Made by a program: the position numbers and the translations under genes | The notes under the pieces: model-generated | What the model saw: the letters and a program-made list of their open reading frames with translations, nothing else | What the model was told of the DNA's origin: nothing | Database searches by the model: none | Shown: positions 20,511-33,500 of the stretch, piece by piece | Numbering within the stretch: position 1 is the stretch's first letter | Layout: each line of letters opens with the position of its first letter | Source: Auxenochlorella pyrenoidosa | Lineage: Eukaryota; Chlorophyta; Trebouxiophyceae; Chlorellales; Chlorellaceae | Reading direction: 5' to 3' | DNA length: 64,000 bases | Assembly: GCA_001430745.1 (NCBI GenBank) | Contig: KQ482042.1 | Span: forward strand, 1,329,388-1,393,387

Positions 20511-23500
20511 TCAGCGCCTGCCGCCGCCGCGGCCGCCGCCACGGCCGCCGCCCAGCGCGGGGAAGCCGCCGTCGTCCTCGTCCGAGTCGGGGTCCCCGTA
20601 GGTGAACAGGCCCAGGTGCTTGCGCCGCGCCTCCTCCTGGCAGCTGCGCAGGGCCTCCAGCACCCCCTCTGCCTCGGGGGACTGCACACGCCATGGAGGG
20701 CAGCGAGGGGCGGACAAGCGAATGTAATCGGCACGAGGCGGGGCCAGTTGCTCTAATGACGGGAGGAGAGCTGCGCCTGCAGCCATTGCGCTTGGCACGG
20801 CCTTTCAGCACGTGTCAGTTCCATTCAGCTGGCCGGCCTGCCTGCAGCCCCTGCTCGCGACCCACCTTGGGCCCCTTGGGCTCCGCCAGCTGCGCCAGGC
20901 CCGCCGCCAGCAGCTGCCCGTTCACGCTCTGCTTGAAGTCGTCGCTGCCCGGCTCAATGAGCGTGAGGTGCAGCTTGCTGGGTGCCTGCGCAGCGGGTGC
21001 GGGTGCAGAGGTGTGGGCGGGCAGCACGATGCGGGGCTGGCTGGGAGGCAGCTGATGGTCGGGGGAGCGGGTGAGCCCAGCGCAGGTACAATCGGGAGCC
21101 CGGGCAGCACTGGTGCATGCGCGCGCCAGGCTGCGCTGCCGGCGCTGGGCCTTGCTGGTCGCCTCCCCTCCCAGCCCCCACCTGAGCGCCCCAGCTCTTG
21201 CCAGAGGCAGCCAGTCGCTCGCGGCGCTCCACATGCGCGGTCAGCCGCCGGTTGCCGCCCACCAGCTGCCACAGGAACTGCGCCGCCTCCACGCCGTGCT
21301 CGTCGTCCACGCCGGGGGCCTGCAGGGCAGGCAGGATGGCACGCGACACGCTTGATGCTTTGAGAAGCGCGCAGAGCCAGTCAAGGAAGGGCGGCGTGCA
21401 TCATGGCGTCAACAAACCCTCAAGACTCGAGACCCTGGACGGGCGGAGCACACAGGCACAAGGGTGGAAGCACACCCAGCACAGCCCTCCCCGGAACCCA
21501 GGGCACCCACCTTGATGAAGGCCAGGCAGGCTTGGTGTGCCTGGCCGGGCACCGCTGCCAGCGCGGGCGGCATCGGCCGCACCTGCAGGCAAGCAGGCGC
21601 AGGGAGGCTCAGCGCTGCTGAGGCAGCAAAAAAGGTTATCCATCAGCTGCCACAAGCAACGCTCCGCATATGCAGCCTCTAGCCTGTGAGGGCTTGGCAG
21701 CGACGCAAGCACAGAGGCAGAGTGCGGCCCTCACCTGGCCTGCCGCCACGTGCTCCTTGTTGCCAAAGTCGATGAAGAGCACGTCGTACTTGGGGGCGGT
21801 CTGCAGGCAGGGCGGCACGGCCACCAGGCGCTGGCGTGTCAGGGCGCAGGCATGGCCTGTCGTCCTCGGGCCAGTGACCAGGCCGCAGGGCATGCTGGGC
21901 GCTGAGGTTGAAGGGGGAGGGGGGAGGAGGCATTGAGCCGTGTGCCCACCGGGTCTGCGGCGTATGCCTTCTCCACGGTGGCGCGGTACCACTGCTTGTC
22001 CACCGAGCTCTGCGCCAGGCACTTGTCGCCGCCGCGCAGGGGCGTCTGCGGGCGGGGGCCGAGGGGTGAGGAGCGGGTGGAAAGTGGAGGTTAGGCCATG
22101 TGCACAGCAGCTGGCAGGGAGGAGGGCTTGTCAGCAGGAGGAGGTGCATGTCGTAACTGCTCAGCCTGGCCATGCTCAGGCTGCAGCTGGCGGCCGTCAC
22201 GCAGCAGGCACTCACCGCCGGCGGCGGCGTGTCTGCCAGGGACAGGCCCGCAAGCTGCTCCGCCACCCAGGACACGCGCGGCTCATCGGCAACCTGTAGC
22301 AGGCGGGGCAGGCGGGAGAATCAAGGGGAAACGTGCATTGCAGGGCAGAAGGTGACGCTGGGTCGGCGCAGCCTGGCCCCACTCTGGGCATGCGTGCATC
22401 CACTCCCGCCCAGCACAGGCCCGCCCACTGTTACAGCCACGTTGACTCCCACGCCGGGTCCTCCCCGCATGCCGCCGCCAGCAGGCCCCCACCTGCACAT
22501 ACATGCCGTTGGCGTCGGTCATGTCGGAGACCACCACCTCCATTGTCTCGCGTGCGCCCGCGCTGCCGTTTGCCGCGCCCGTCGCCTCCTCCTCAGCCTC
22601 GGGCGCCGCCGCCTCGGGCTCGTCCTTCTCCCACACCTGCAGGCGGGGAGGGGCGCCAGCAGCGTGTCGTCTAATGAGGCAGCGAGGAGTGTGCAAGAGG
22701 GGATGCTCCGAGCGTCGGTTGGAGCGCGCAGGGTAGGCAGCTTGTGAGCCTGCTTGCATAGAACTTGCCAGCTAGCCAGCACTCCAGCTGCAGGGGGCAG
22801 GCATGGCATGGCCCTCATCCGCCAGCCAGCCCCTCCCCCCCATCTCTCCCTCCCCACCTTGAGCTTGGCCTGCCGCGCCTTGTTCTGCGCCGCCTCCAGC
22901 TCGCTCCCGCCGGACGTGGAGTAGGGGTCGAAGGAGGGGTGCAGCTTGGCGAGGCCAGCCTCCAGCAGCGCCACTGCGACAGGGGTGGCAGCGTTCCAAG
23001 GGAGCCAGGTGACAGCTGGTCACAGCAGCCGTGGGCTTAACGAGCTGGAAGTGCATGAGCGAGGGTGCATGAGCGAGCCGCCAACCAGCAGCCCAGCCAG
23101 GGCCAACAGCCTTGCAGAGCCCGCAGGCGGCCCGGCCCCGCGCCTCACCACCCAGGTTGGTGCGGCCAAAGCGCACTGCGCCCTGGAAGTTGCCGGCGCG
23201 GTCGATGGAGTGCACCTCCAGCTCGCAGTCGCGCTGCAACGCGATGCCGCGCGTGAACGCCAGCGCCTCCTCCCAGTAGGGCTCCTCCTGCGGGCGCGCA
23301 GGGCAGGGCAGGCAGGCGGGCGCGCCGGGGTTGCGGTTGGAGGCACCATGCCTGCTCCCGGCAACAGGTGTGCTCCACGGTGCCTCGGCCGAGCGCAGCA
23401 GTGGCGCGCAGAGCCACAGGCCTGGTTGCAGAACCCAGCGCTGGCATGGTCGGGGCCGGTCACCCTGGTTGCGCCTCACCTCGACGGCGGGCCGCCCCGC

Positions 23501-26500
23501 GGATGCGGGCTGGCCGCGCTGCGGGCAGCGCACGCCCGAGGGGTTGAAGGCGATGGTCACGCCCTCCTTGGGGATGTGCAGCTTGAGGCGGTGCCCGCTC
23601 AGTACGTACTCGCACACCGCCTGCACCTTGCCGGCGCGCTGCAGGAAGGGCAGGTGCTGCTTGGCCCTGCAGGGCGGGCAAGGGTGGGGTGCACTCTCGG
23701 CGCGGAACAAACAGGAGGTCAGGCAGGGCGGGCGCCAACCACAGACTGCATGGGCAGACTGCGGCCCTCCGTGTTGTGGGGTCTCCCTCCGATGATGCCA
23801 GCACAGGCCTGGCTCACGCGCCGCCAAGCCCACCCACCTGGCAGAGGTGCCGGGCAGCGAGACGTCGTTGATGTGCGGCTTGGGCGGCTCCTTGCTGCTC
23901 CACTGCCCCTTCTTGCCTGCCTTGCCCTGAGTCTCCGCGTTCATCAGGTCCTCGTAGTGCGCTGCAACCGAGGACATGGGGCACATGGTGCGGCCAACTG
24001 AGTCGAGGGAAATGCTCGCCCTGCGCCTGCTTGTGTCAACACGCTGCGAGCATTGAACGCGAGCCCCCGAGCCGCCTGCAACTGTCGAGGAGCGCGATCA
24101 CGGCACCATGCCTGACTGCCCGCAGCTGGGCCACTGCACCAGCGCACCCGACCGCTCCTCGTCGCCGCGGTGCCGCACCACCTGCGCCAGGCCCCGCACC
24201 AGCAGCAGCTCCGCCACGTTGTTCACCTGCAGGCGGGCACGGAGGAGCAGAGGGTTGCGCCAGAGGGCGGTCGGCGCAGCGCAGCACATGACTGCTGCAA
24301 GCACGCTGGCGGGTCTCCAAGGATCATGGATGATGAGGCCCAACTCCAGTCTGCAGTGCAGGTGGCCAGCCTGCCTGCCCCCGCCCCTGCCCGCACCTTC
24401 TGGTCGGCGCCGCTGCCCTCCGCGATGGTCACGGTGCCAAAGGCCATGGTGCGCTCGTCGCCGGGCTTGCCGGCCGCGCCGCCCTCGCCCAGCAGGGGCG
24501 TCACCTTGCGGTTGTACTCCATGCTGACAGACACCTCCTTGCCAATCAGTCGCTGCCTGCGGAGCGCACGTGCATGGCAGCCAGGGGTGAGGTGAGGGCC
24601 GGCGAAGCTGGTGCGGTGCATGGGCGCATCCTCTTGACTGCGCACGGGACACCCGTGCCTGCCTGCCTGCTGCCCAACCCCCCACCCACGCACCGAAGGA
24701 ACTCCTTGGCCTCCACTGCCCAGGGCTCTGGCTGCCGCTCGCGGGTGCCCATGCGCGGGGCGCGGATGCTGCTGAGGTTCACACGGCGCTCCACGCCTGC
24801 GCAACCGGCGGCGGCAGCAACGGTGGGCAGCTGGCCAGCCGACATCTCCTGCGCTCTACATATGCAAGGTCGCTCGCACGCAACATTCGCCATGTGTCAC
24901 GCCGCAGCCGCCCAGCCGCCCAGCGTTCTGCCACCCTGCACTGCCTCTTGCCCTGCCTTGCAGCTCACCGGACGCCTTGTCCTTGATGATGACGCAGTCG
25001 CCGCTCACAATCTCCGCCACGGTGCCAGCAAACTTGTCGCTGCGGAGGGCAGGCGCAACAGGGAAGGGGTCAGTGAGGCGCGGCACGGCAGACTCGCGCA
25101 GGCATGCCAGCTTGAGCTGATCTCGCTGCGACGACTCCGCAGAGAGTCTGGATGCGAAAGGCTCGTCAGACCTTCATGCATCATCTGAACTTGCCCAGCC
25201 CCTCACCTCAGCTTGGCCGAGTTGCCGGTCTGCGGCACATAGTTGTGCCACATGCCCGCCTTGGCCTGCTTGGCGGCGCGCTCTGCAGGCAGAAGAAAAG
25301 CACAGGCGGTCGCAAGGCCGGGCCACCACGTTCAACCCTTGCCCTACTTGTCAAAGCTCTTCCGCTCCCTTGTAAGAGCCCTCCATCACCCCTCCTCCAA
25401 GCAACCACCCCAGCCTTCCTGCACCAGGGGCTCACCCAGCTCCCGAAGCCGGAAGGAGCCGGTGGTCATCATGCTCAGGCCCCACTCTGCAGTGCGCCCA
25501 AGGCCGGCCTTGACCAGTGCGGCACCCAGGTCTGCCTCGGGGGCGGGCGCGGCCGCGCCGTCGGCGGGCTTGGCGGGCGCAGGCGGCGGCGGGAACTGCA
25601 CGCTGCCCACCAGCACGCCAAACTGCGAAAAGGGCATAGGCGCGGCAGGAGAGAGTGCCCGTCGGCTGGCAGCGCACTGCTAGCCAACAGATGAGGCGGC
25701 ATGGAGGCTGCAGTGCATTGCTCCATGCCTATTGCCAGCAGCACTTGCCCGCGGGTCCTCCGGACGAAGCCAGCCGACCTGGACGCCGCTCAGCCCTGCT
25801 GCGCACACCCTTTGCCCCAGACCCTCACCTGGCTGATGCCCTCCAGGATGATTTTCACCTCCTTGTTCAGTGTCCGCAGCTCCGTGAAGTACTTGGCCTC
25901 ACGGGCAAAGGGCTCAGGCTGCCCGTCTGCCTGGCCCTGCGCAGTGCCAGCCGCTACGAGCGCCGCTGCTGAGCCGGGCGCGGCAGGCGCAGCGGGCGCA
26001 ACACCCTCCTCTGCAGCTGCCGCAGGCGCGGGCGCCGCGCTGGGCGGCGGTCTCCGGCCCATGGAGGGGCACTGCACGCCCGCCACCATGACGGTGGCGC
26101 TCTGCAGCTCTGGCAGTAGCGTGACGCGCAGCGTGCTGCCGCTGTTCACCGCCTCCACAATCGCATCCACCGCCTTGCCCTTGCCCACGCGGGCCACCAG
26201 GCCGGCCGCGTCAAACTCTGCAGGCACGGGGTAGGGCCACAGCGTTCAATGGCTGGCAGTGAGAAGCAAACAGCAGGTGGGCAGACACACACTGCTGACA
26301 CTCTGAACCTGCCGTTGGGCCGATGCCCACCAAGACGAGCCAGCTCGGCTTGTCGCCACACTTGCACCTCACTCCAACCCGTCAACACCTCCAGCTCAAC
26401 CCTCTGTCTCAGGTCCGCACCATCGGCAGACGGCACGTCGCGCACAGCGGCCGCCAGCGCATCCTTGTCCTTGGTCCACACCCCCAGGCCGCGCGACTCT

Positions 26501-27419
26501 GCGTCCGCCTGCGCCTTGGCCAGGTCCTCGTAGAAGGGGCTCTGCTGCCCGCCGGGGGTGCGCACCTGAGAGCAGGAGGGGAGGAGTTGCGGCAGAGGGT
26601 TGCGGCAGGGGTTGCACTTAACGGTCGGTGCCATGCTGCCTGGAGAGCCATGCTGCAGCCCGGCCAGACAGACGATGCAGCAAATGTGCTGGCTGCAACA
26701 TTCCTGCTGCTCATTGCCCCACAAGGCTGCCCGCCAGGCACCCACCTTGGCGAGGCCGGCTGCCACTAGGCTGACTGCCACATTCTCCTTTTCGTTCACA
26801 AACACGCTGCCAAACTCGCGGTTGCCAGCTGCCTCCAGCTGGTAGTCGATGCGGAACACGCAGGGCTGCACAGGGGACGTAGGCAGGGGTCAGCAGGCTC
26901 TGCTGCTGCATGGGCGCGCAGAGGGCACAGCAGCGTGGCGAGGAGGGCCTCATCATGCTCGCAGCCGACGGCAGAGCTGTGCTTATGACGTGCGAGCACC
27001 CACCTTGCCCACGCAGAGCTTGCGCAGGAACTCGCGGGCCTGCCAGGCAAAGGGCTCGTCGCGGGTGCTTCCGTCGCGGCGGCCCTGCAAGGAGCGGTGG
27101 GAACGGCAGCGTGCACCGCAATTGATCCGACTTGCGCAGAGGGGTCTGCGCGCCTTCCTCGGCAGCCATCGGGCCTTGGGCAGCTCCTAGAAAGGGTGGC
27201 AGGGCAGGGGAGAGGCCGCAAGAGGGCTGCAAGGACCCAGCGGCACCATCACCAAAGACCCGAGCGTTGCGGCCTCACCAGCTTGGGCGCCAGCACGGAC
27301 GACAGGGTAATCCGCTTCTCGGCGGGAATGGCGCCGGGCTTAGCTCCCGCGGCCACCACAACCGTGTCGCCATTCTCCACGGCCTTGACGGTGGCCTTCA
27401 TCCACCCCTGGAGCGTCAT
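20511..27419 (-). CDS. TSN: Tudor staphylococcal nuclease (Tudor-SN / SND1 / TSN)
   Basis: This is a scaffold and RNA-binding nuclease-like protein of cytoplasmic granules, involved in RNA decay and stress responses. More than 20 short exons give the whole family layout. SN1 begins at ATG 27419 (GWMKATVKAVENGDTVVVVA, then EKRITLSSVLAPKL) and continues through PFAWQAREFLRKLCVGK (about 27050), REFGSVFVNEKENVAVSLVA (about 26800) and DLAKAQADAESRGLGVWTKD (about 26500). SN2 spans about 26219-25220 (VMVAGVQCPSMGRR). SN3 spans about 25040-24100 (FAGTVAEIVSGDCVIIKDKA, RRVNLSSIRAPRMG). SN4 spans about 23670-22860 (LHIPKEGVTIAFNPSGVRCP, CELEVHSIDRAGNFQGAVRF). The Tudor domain lies at about 22640-21740 (QWYRATVEKAYA, YDVLFIDFGNKEHVAAGQ), and a final partial SN at about 21560-20511 (LHLTLIEPGSDDFKQSVNGQ), ending in a Gly/Arg-rich tail. 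The order SN x4, Tudor, partial SN is canonical. Confidence 0.95.
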
Positions 27420-27835
27420 GGTCGCTGGATGTTATAAGCGACACACAGTCAAGCTCCCCCTGTGCCCTTCAAGAGCCGGATCGCTCTCGCGAGCGGAGTG
27501 CTTTAGAGAAGAGGGGCTTGCGGCGTGGCACGGGCACGATCGAGATGCCCCTGCACACTGCAAGAGCGGTTGAGATGCCGATCCCATGTCTGAGGCTGGC
27601 TGTGTGAAGCGCGTGCTGGCACCCATGTTCCGGTCGCCTGCGTGTGCCTTCTTGTTGTGGTCTGCGCTGCATTGTGCTTGCATGCATTACGGTTGGATTA
27701 AAAGGCTGTGCTTGCCCGATGAAGCGGGTACACTTGTCCAGCAAGCTGCAGGCACCGACAGCAAAACTGCTGCCCTGCCTGCCCGTGAGCAAACTGCTGC
27801 CTGCAGCTCGTGAAGCTGCGCATGATGGTGCACAG
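27420..27835. promoter_or_regulatory. Divergent promoter region, Tudor-SN / glycosyltransferase
   Basis: This 416-bp segment lies between two start codons facing apart. It contains AT-richer patches (about 27690-27715). The plus-strand frame of the glycosyltransferase is open upstream of 27836, so its start could lie further 5'. No other gene is supported. Confidence 0.45.
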
Positions 27836-30329
27836 ATGGGCGTGCTGTCGCAGCGACGGAGCAGCCTGAAGCGGCGGTGGCAGCAGGCAGTGGCGGCAGC
27901 ACTGCACACCACCGCCGCCGATGCGGCTGTGGGCTCCTCTGGCTCCAGCACCTGCGCCAAAAGTGTGCTGTTCATCAGCTCAGTGTGGCCAGAGCGCTCC
28001 TCCTCCGCGGCAGGTCAGGATGTATCGTGCAGAGCACGTTCCGTTGCCACCTGCATACCATGCTTGGTGCAGCCAGCACTGCTGCCGCAAACAGCTCCGT
28101 CTCATCACCCGGGCATGCCCAGCCCTTACAAACCGTGCCTGCCGCACTATTCCAAACTCGTGCAGGTGTACGGACGAGCGACCTGCTGGCCTCGTTTCAA
28201 CGCCGCGGCTGGGCCGCCTCGTATGCCTGCTCCTCTGCACCCAACGAGCACGCTGCGGCACTGGCTGCTGCTGGCGTGGCGACACACGGTGTGCCGCCCA
28301 ACAGGGAGGCGCTGCTCACAGAAGCGCTGACCGCCGCAGCCCCCACCGCTGTTGTCTTTGACCGCTTCTATGCTGAGGAGGCGTTTTCCTTTCGCGTACG
28401 GGAGCTGGCACCGCAAGCGCTCCGCATCCTTGACATGCAGGCAAGGGGCAGACCCTGGCTGGTTTCTGGGCTCACGTTTCAGTGCTCTGCTGCTCCTGGC
28501 ACCTGCGCACACCCCCTTGCACAGCATCTTGCGTGCCCGGTCTGCAGCTCCGCCCGCCTGATGCCACTGTGCTCCGCATGGCGGGCATCCCCTGTACCTG
28601 CCCGCAGGACTTCCATGCCCTGCGGGCCTGTCGGCAGCGGCTTGCCGAGGCGGGGGCCCCGCCAGCAGAGGTGCTGGCTGCACGCCCCGATGCCCACGCG
28701 CCAGAGTGCCTGCGCGAGCTTGCCGCCATCCACAGGTTCGTGCAGATGCGGCGGCCCTGCCTGCTTTGCCGGCATGCCCACCGGACGTTTTGTGTCCTTA
28801 TCTGCCTGCGTAGCCACCCACACGCGTGCAAGCCAGTCCCTGCCAACCCCTGCAGGAGCGACCTGACCCTGGTCTGCTCTCCAGTGGAGCTCGACATGCT
28901 GACCCGGCACTATGGGGTGCCTGCCAGCAAGCTCGTGCTGGCCCCTTTCTTTGCTCCGCCCTCGCCATATGATCCGGCTGCAGCAGGAGGGGAGGCGGCA
29001 GCAGTGGCAGCAGCAGCAGCAGCAGCAGCAGCAGGATCAGGGTCAAGCAGCATGGCAGCAGTGGCAGCAGGCAGCGCGGCAGTGTGCCCGCCGTTCCGGG
29101 AGCGGCGGCACTTTGTCATGATTGGCAACTGGCGGCACCCGCCCAACCTCGACTCAGCACGCTGGGCCTGCTCCGAGCTATGGCCCGCGCTGCGCGCTGC
29201 GCTGCCCGCTGGCGAGCGGGAGCGAGCAGAGCTGCACCTGTACGGAGCGTACGCAGCGGGTGCTGCGCACCAGCTGCACCGCCCGGTGAGTTGCTCAGTG
29301 ACGATGCGCACAGGGGCGGGCGCTCACGAGCCTGCAGCTGTGCGGCTGTGTTGGTGGGCTCGAGAGGGCTACCTCCTGATGGTTCATTGAATCGCATGTT
29401 CCCAGGGAGGCTCCCCTTCCTGGGCACCCTCCCGGGCTTGCCCGCTCACCCTGCATGGCCTCCCAGCTGCTTGCCTGCTGCCTGCTCCACCCGTGCGCCT
29501 GCTCGCTCGACTGCAGAAGGAGGGTGTGCGTATGATGGGCTTTGCCCCCAGCCTGGACATCATGGTGCAGTACAGGCTGCTGCTGGCGCCCCTGAGATAC
29601 GGCGCCGGGCTCAAGGGCAAGGTGCGCCCCTGGGCAGCCGAGCCAGCGCATGTGGCAGCGCCTCGAGGCTCAAAGTCGCGCCCTGCTGCCCGCCTTACAG
29701 GAATGGCCATCTGCCTTCTGTTTGTGCAGGTTGTGGATGCCTGGTGGCACGGGCTCCCCGTCCTGACAACCCCTGTGGGGGCAGAGGGCATGACAGCAGC
29801 GGATGCCGACCCCGCCGACCTCACCGCAGCAGGCGCAGCGGGCGCAGCAGCAGCAGACCCAGCATGCGATGGCTACATCTGGCAGTTGGGCAGCAGCAGC
29901 GGCAGCAGCGGCAAGGAGGAGGCAGGGGGCGGAGCGCAGGGCGAGTGGGGCGGGCTGTGTGGCGCCGACACGCCCTCCAGCCTGGCTTACGCTGCCGCAC
30001 TGCTCTACAGCGACGAACAGCTGTGGGGCACCTGCCAGCAGCGCGGCTTCCAGCTGCTGAGGCTGCTCTATGACGCGGAGCGCAACCTGGCACGAGTGCA
30101 TGCAGCCATCGGAGCGGCCGCTGCAGAGCTCGAGGCGCGAAGGGCGAGCGACTTCACCGGTGGCATACTGTGGTCGCAGCAGCTGCGCGCCACAGAGTAC
30201 TTCTCACGTTGGATAGAGCTCAAAGAGACCCTCAAAGAGAGCCAGCAGCGGCAGCAGGCGGCAGGCACACAGCCCTTGCCTGCAGGGGCAGAGAAAGAAG
30301 GGGAGGAGCAGCAGCAGCCAGCACAATAA
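27836..30329 (+). CDS. Glycosyltransferase, GT4-like (GT-B fold)
   Basis: It probably transfers a sugar from a nucleotide-sugar donor; the acceptor is unknown. Six exons, 27836-28013, 28166-28440, 28608-28735, 28856-29285, 29517-29621 and 29730-30329, close in phase to 571 residues. The N-terminal Rossmann half starts SVLFISSVWPERS and RTSDLLASFQRRGWAASYAC, followed by VVFDRFYAEEAFSFRVRELA and the motif LRILDMQDFHALR. The C-terminal donor-binding half has FVMIGNWRHPPNLDSARWAC, GVRMMGFAPSLDIMVQYRLL, APLRYGAGLKGK and VVDAWWHGLPVLTTPVGAEG, the usual glycosyltransferase-group-1 pattern. A GCA repeat at about 29000-29040 inserts poly-Ala between the halves. The intron 28441-28607 begins with GC (CAG/GCAAGG); splicing there restores LDMQDFHALR. 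The N-terminus lacks an obvious signal peptide and the start choice is moderately sure. Confidence 0.85.
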
Positions 30330-30366
30330 CCAGTGTGCACATGCCCACTGTGCAGAACACCTAGTG

Positions 30367-30371
30367 TGTAA
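30367..30371 (+). terminator. TGTAA polyadenylation signal
   Basis: TGTAA, the usual chlorophyte nuclear poly(A) signal, lies 38 nt after the glycosyltransferase stop codon. Confidence 0.5.
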
Positions 30372-30579
30372 GTGCCAAGTTTCAAGTGATCATCAGCTGC
30401 CAGGCCACGTTTAAAAGCGGTTATTTCAGCTGCCAGGCATACGAGGAAGGCGGCGAACTCAGCTGCTGCCAGGCAGCGGCATGCTGAGAATGCTGCGCTG
30501 TGTCTGCTGGTCTTTCTGCAGATAGCATCCCTCGTTTCGCCTCCTCTTCAGATAGCACCAAAGCCCTCGCCCTGACGTC

Positions 30580-33500
30580 ATGTCTGCGAGTCCAGCGCCA
30601 CCCAAGGATGGCAGCCTGGCTGAGCGCTTGCGGCCTGACTTTGACATCCTGCACAACAAGCCCGGCCTGATTTACCTGGATACCGCAGCCACGGCGCTGA
30701 AGCCAAATGCTGTGCTGCAGGTTGAGCATCCTAGGCAGCAGCACAGCCGAGCACAGCCGTGTGGTTGCAGACCAAGGCCTGCAGGGGGCGCTGACCCGTG
30801 GCAGCCCTCATTCCCTGCAGGCCATGCACAATTACTACCACGAGCGCTGCGCAAACAACCACAAGGGCGTCGAGCACGAGCTGAGGTGCACTGCAGGCAC
30901 CAGCCAGCACAACTCGGCTGAGCTGCTCGGACTCTCCTGGCAGCCACTCCCCCATGCCCGCATGCCCCGCCCGCCTGAAAGGGCTGCCCTCCTGCCTGCC
31001 TCCCTGCCATGTATGCTCATGCCCTTGCGCTGCAGTAAGCAGTCAACCGAGCACTACGAGGGGGCGCGGCGCAAGGTGGCGGGCTTCGTCAACGCCCCCC
31101 GGCCAGAGGAGGTGGTGTTCACGCGCAATGCCACAGAGGCAAGCAGGCGGCGGCGCCATGGGCAGCGAGGGAGAGCAGCAGACAGTGCAGGGGTGTGCAG
31201 TGGGGTGTGTTGAATACAATGCTTCATCCAGTGCTTCTGTTGCAGGCCATCAATATTGTCGCACACGGCTGGGGCCTGCACAACCTCGGCCCCGGCGATG
31301 AGGTGTGTGCTGACAGGGTGTGGGCGGGAGGTTGGCTTCAAGCCTTGCATTAGAACAGCACAGAGCCCGAACAGGGGACCTACCCTTGCAATCTGGCCAG
31401 CCGCGCAGAGGTGTGGCGGCCCTGCTGCACCTCCTCCCTACATCCCTCTCGCACATGCAGATCCTCATGTCGGTGGCGGAGCACCACAGCTCACTGGCGC
31501 CCTGGCAGCAGGTCGTGTCGCGCTCGGCGGGCGCTGAGGCTTGGCAGCCAAGAGCAAGGGGGCAGCAGAGCACGGGCTGCTGACAGGCTGTCACCGCCGA
31601 CCTGCTTGCCCTCCCCCCTTGGGCACGCAGGTGGCGGAGAAGACTGGGGCGAAGATTGTGGATGTCAACCTGACCAGTGAGACGCAGGAAATCGATCTGG
31701 AGGACCTGCGGGCCAAGCTGTGGCCAGGCAAGACCAAGGTGAGATGGCTGGCGCGTGGCAGGGGGCTTTGCGGTGCACACGGCATGCCTGCCGAACGTCT
31801 GAGCCATATACAAGGGCAAAGCAGCAAGGCGAGTACGCTGGGGCTGGGCCAGTTCAGTGTGCACTCCATGGAGCACAGCAGGGATTCAACTAGGCTCCTG
31901 AACAGCTGCGCCCTCACCGCTTGCCCGCGCCCCGGTGCAGGTGGTGGTCATGGTGCACCTGAGCAACGTGCTGGGCGGTGTGCTGCCGGCAGATCGCGTG
32001 TGCCAGCTGGCGCATGAGGTGGGCTGGGTGCGGGGCGCTGCTCTTCTGCCCTCGATGGCAACGCACCTGTGGAGACGTTTGGCACGGCCCGCCCAGCTCT
32101 GGCGCTGCAAGCAGGCAGCGCTGCGGACTTTTAAGCCATGCAGGGCGTCGTGACAGCCAGCCAGTTTTGCGCCCCCCTCCATACGCAGGCGGGCGCCGTG
32201 GTGCTGCTGGACTCCTGCCAGTACCTGCCGCACCGAGTCACCGATGTCCAGGCCCTGGGCTGCGACTGGCTGGTGGCCTCGGGCCACAAGATGCTGGGCC
32301 CAACCTCGAGCGGCTTCCTGTGGGGCAGGTGGGCAGGCTGGGCGGATGCAGCACTGGGCTGAGGCGCTGCATGCAGGCAGAGCCAGCCTGCTGCCCAGGA
32401 CGAGCTCATGCTGGGTGCCAGGCGGGATGCAAAGGCGCGCGCTCCATCCGGCTGCGGGCTGACGGAAGCCTGCTGTGCTGCTCTGTGGCGTGCAGGTTTG
32501 AGCTGCTGTGCGCCATGGAGCCCCTCATGGTGGGCGGCTCAACCACCGGCGAAATCCACTTTGGGGCGCACAGCGACGTGCCGCCGCCCCTCAGGTGACC
32601 AACCAGGGGTGCCGGCCCATGCAGCGAAGCACCCCGGCTGCACAAGCCCTCTAGCCCTCCGGGACTCTTCCCTGTCTGCGAGCCCTCGGGGCAACCCAGC
32701 AGGCGTCACCCCGCCAGCGTGGCAGTGTGTTCCTGCAGCTCCCCCGCAACTGTCTGTGCCTGCGCAGGTTTGAGGCAGGGACGCCCGCCATCGCAGAGGC
32801 CATTGGGCTGGGTGCTGCGGTTAACTACCTGTCAGCCCTGGGCATGGACCAGGTGCGCATGTGCAGCACGCGAGCAATGCCAGGAGGGGAGCTAATAGGC
32901 AGACATGGTACGAGGTGCACTATCGGAGGGGGCTGCGGTAGGCAGCTAGCTAGGTGCCGGCGATGTCCGAGCGTGCACGTGCAGCAACTTGCCGCCGCCC
33001 CCCTGGTACAGCTGGCAGGTGCACAAGTATGAGGAGGAGCTGGCGAGGGAGCTGTACGATCGGCTGGCTGGTCTGCCGGGCATGCACATCCTGGGCCCGC
33101 CACCAGACGTGCCCATGGTGCGAGGGTGGGCTGGGGCTGGGGGCGTCTGCGAAGCCAGGCGGCAGCAAGACTACCAGCCTGGTCGGCCAGCTGTTGCCTT
33201 GACTGGGGCATGAGCAGAAGCAGCAGGGAAAGGCGGCCTGTTGATCATTTTCCAAAGCAGCCAGGCAGCCAGGCAGGGCACAAGCTGACAAGCACACACG
33301 GCGTGTGCCTCTTCCATTCGTAGGGCCGCGCCAGCTTGGCCAGCTTCCACATCGATGGCTGCGACATGATGCAGCTGGCGGCTGAGCTCGACAAGCAGCA
33401 CATTGCTGTCAGGTGGGTCCTGGCTGCAATGCTGCCATGGGACAGGCGTAGCAGACCTGGGCTCCAGTGCCTCTGCCGCCCGAGTCAATGCATCCACCAG

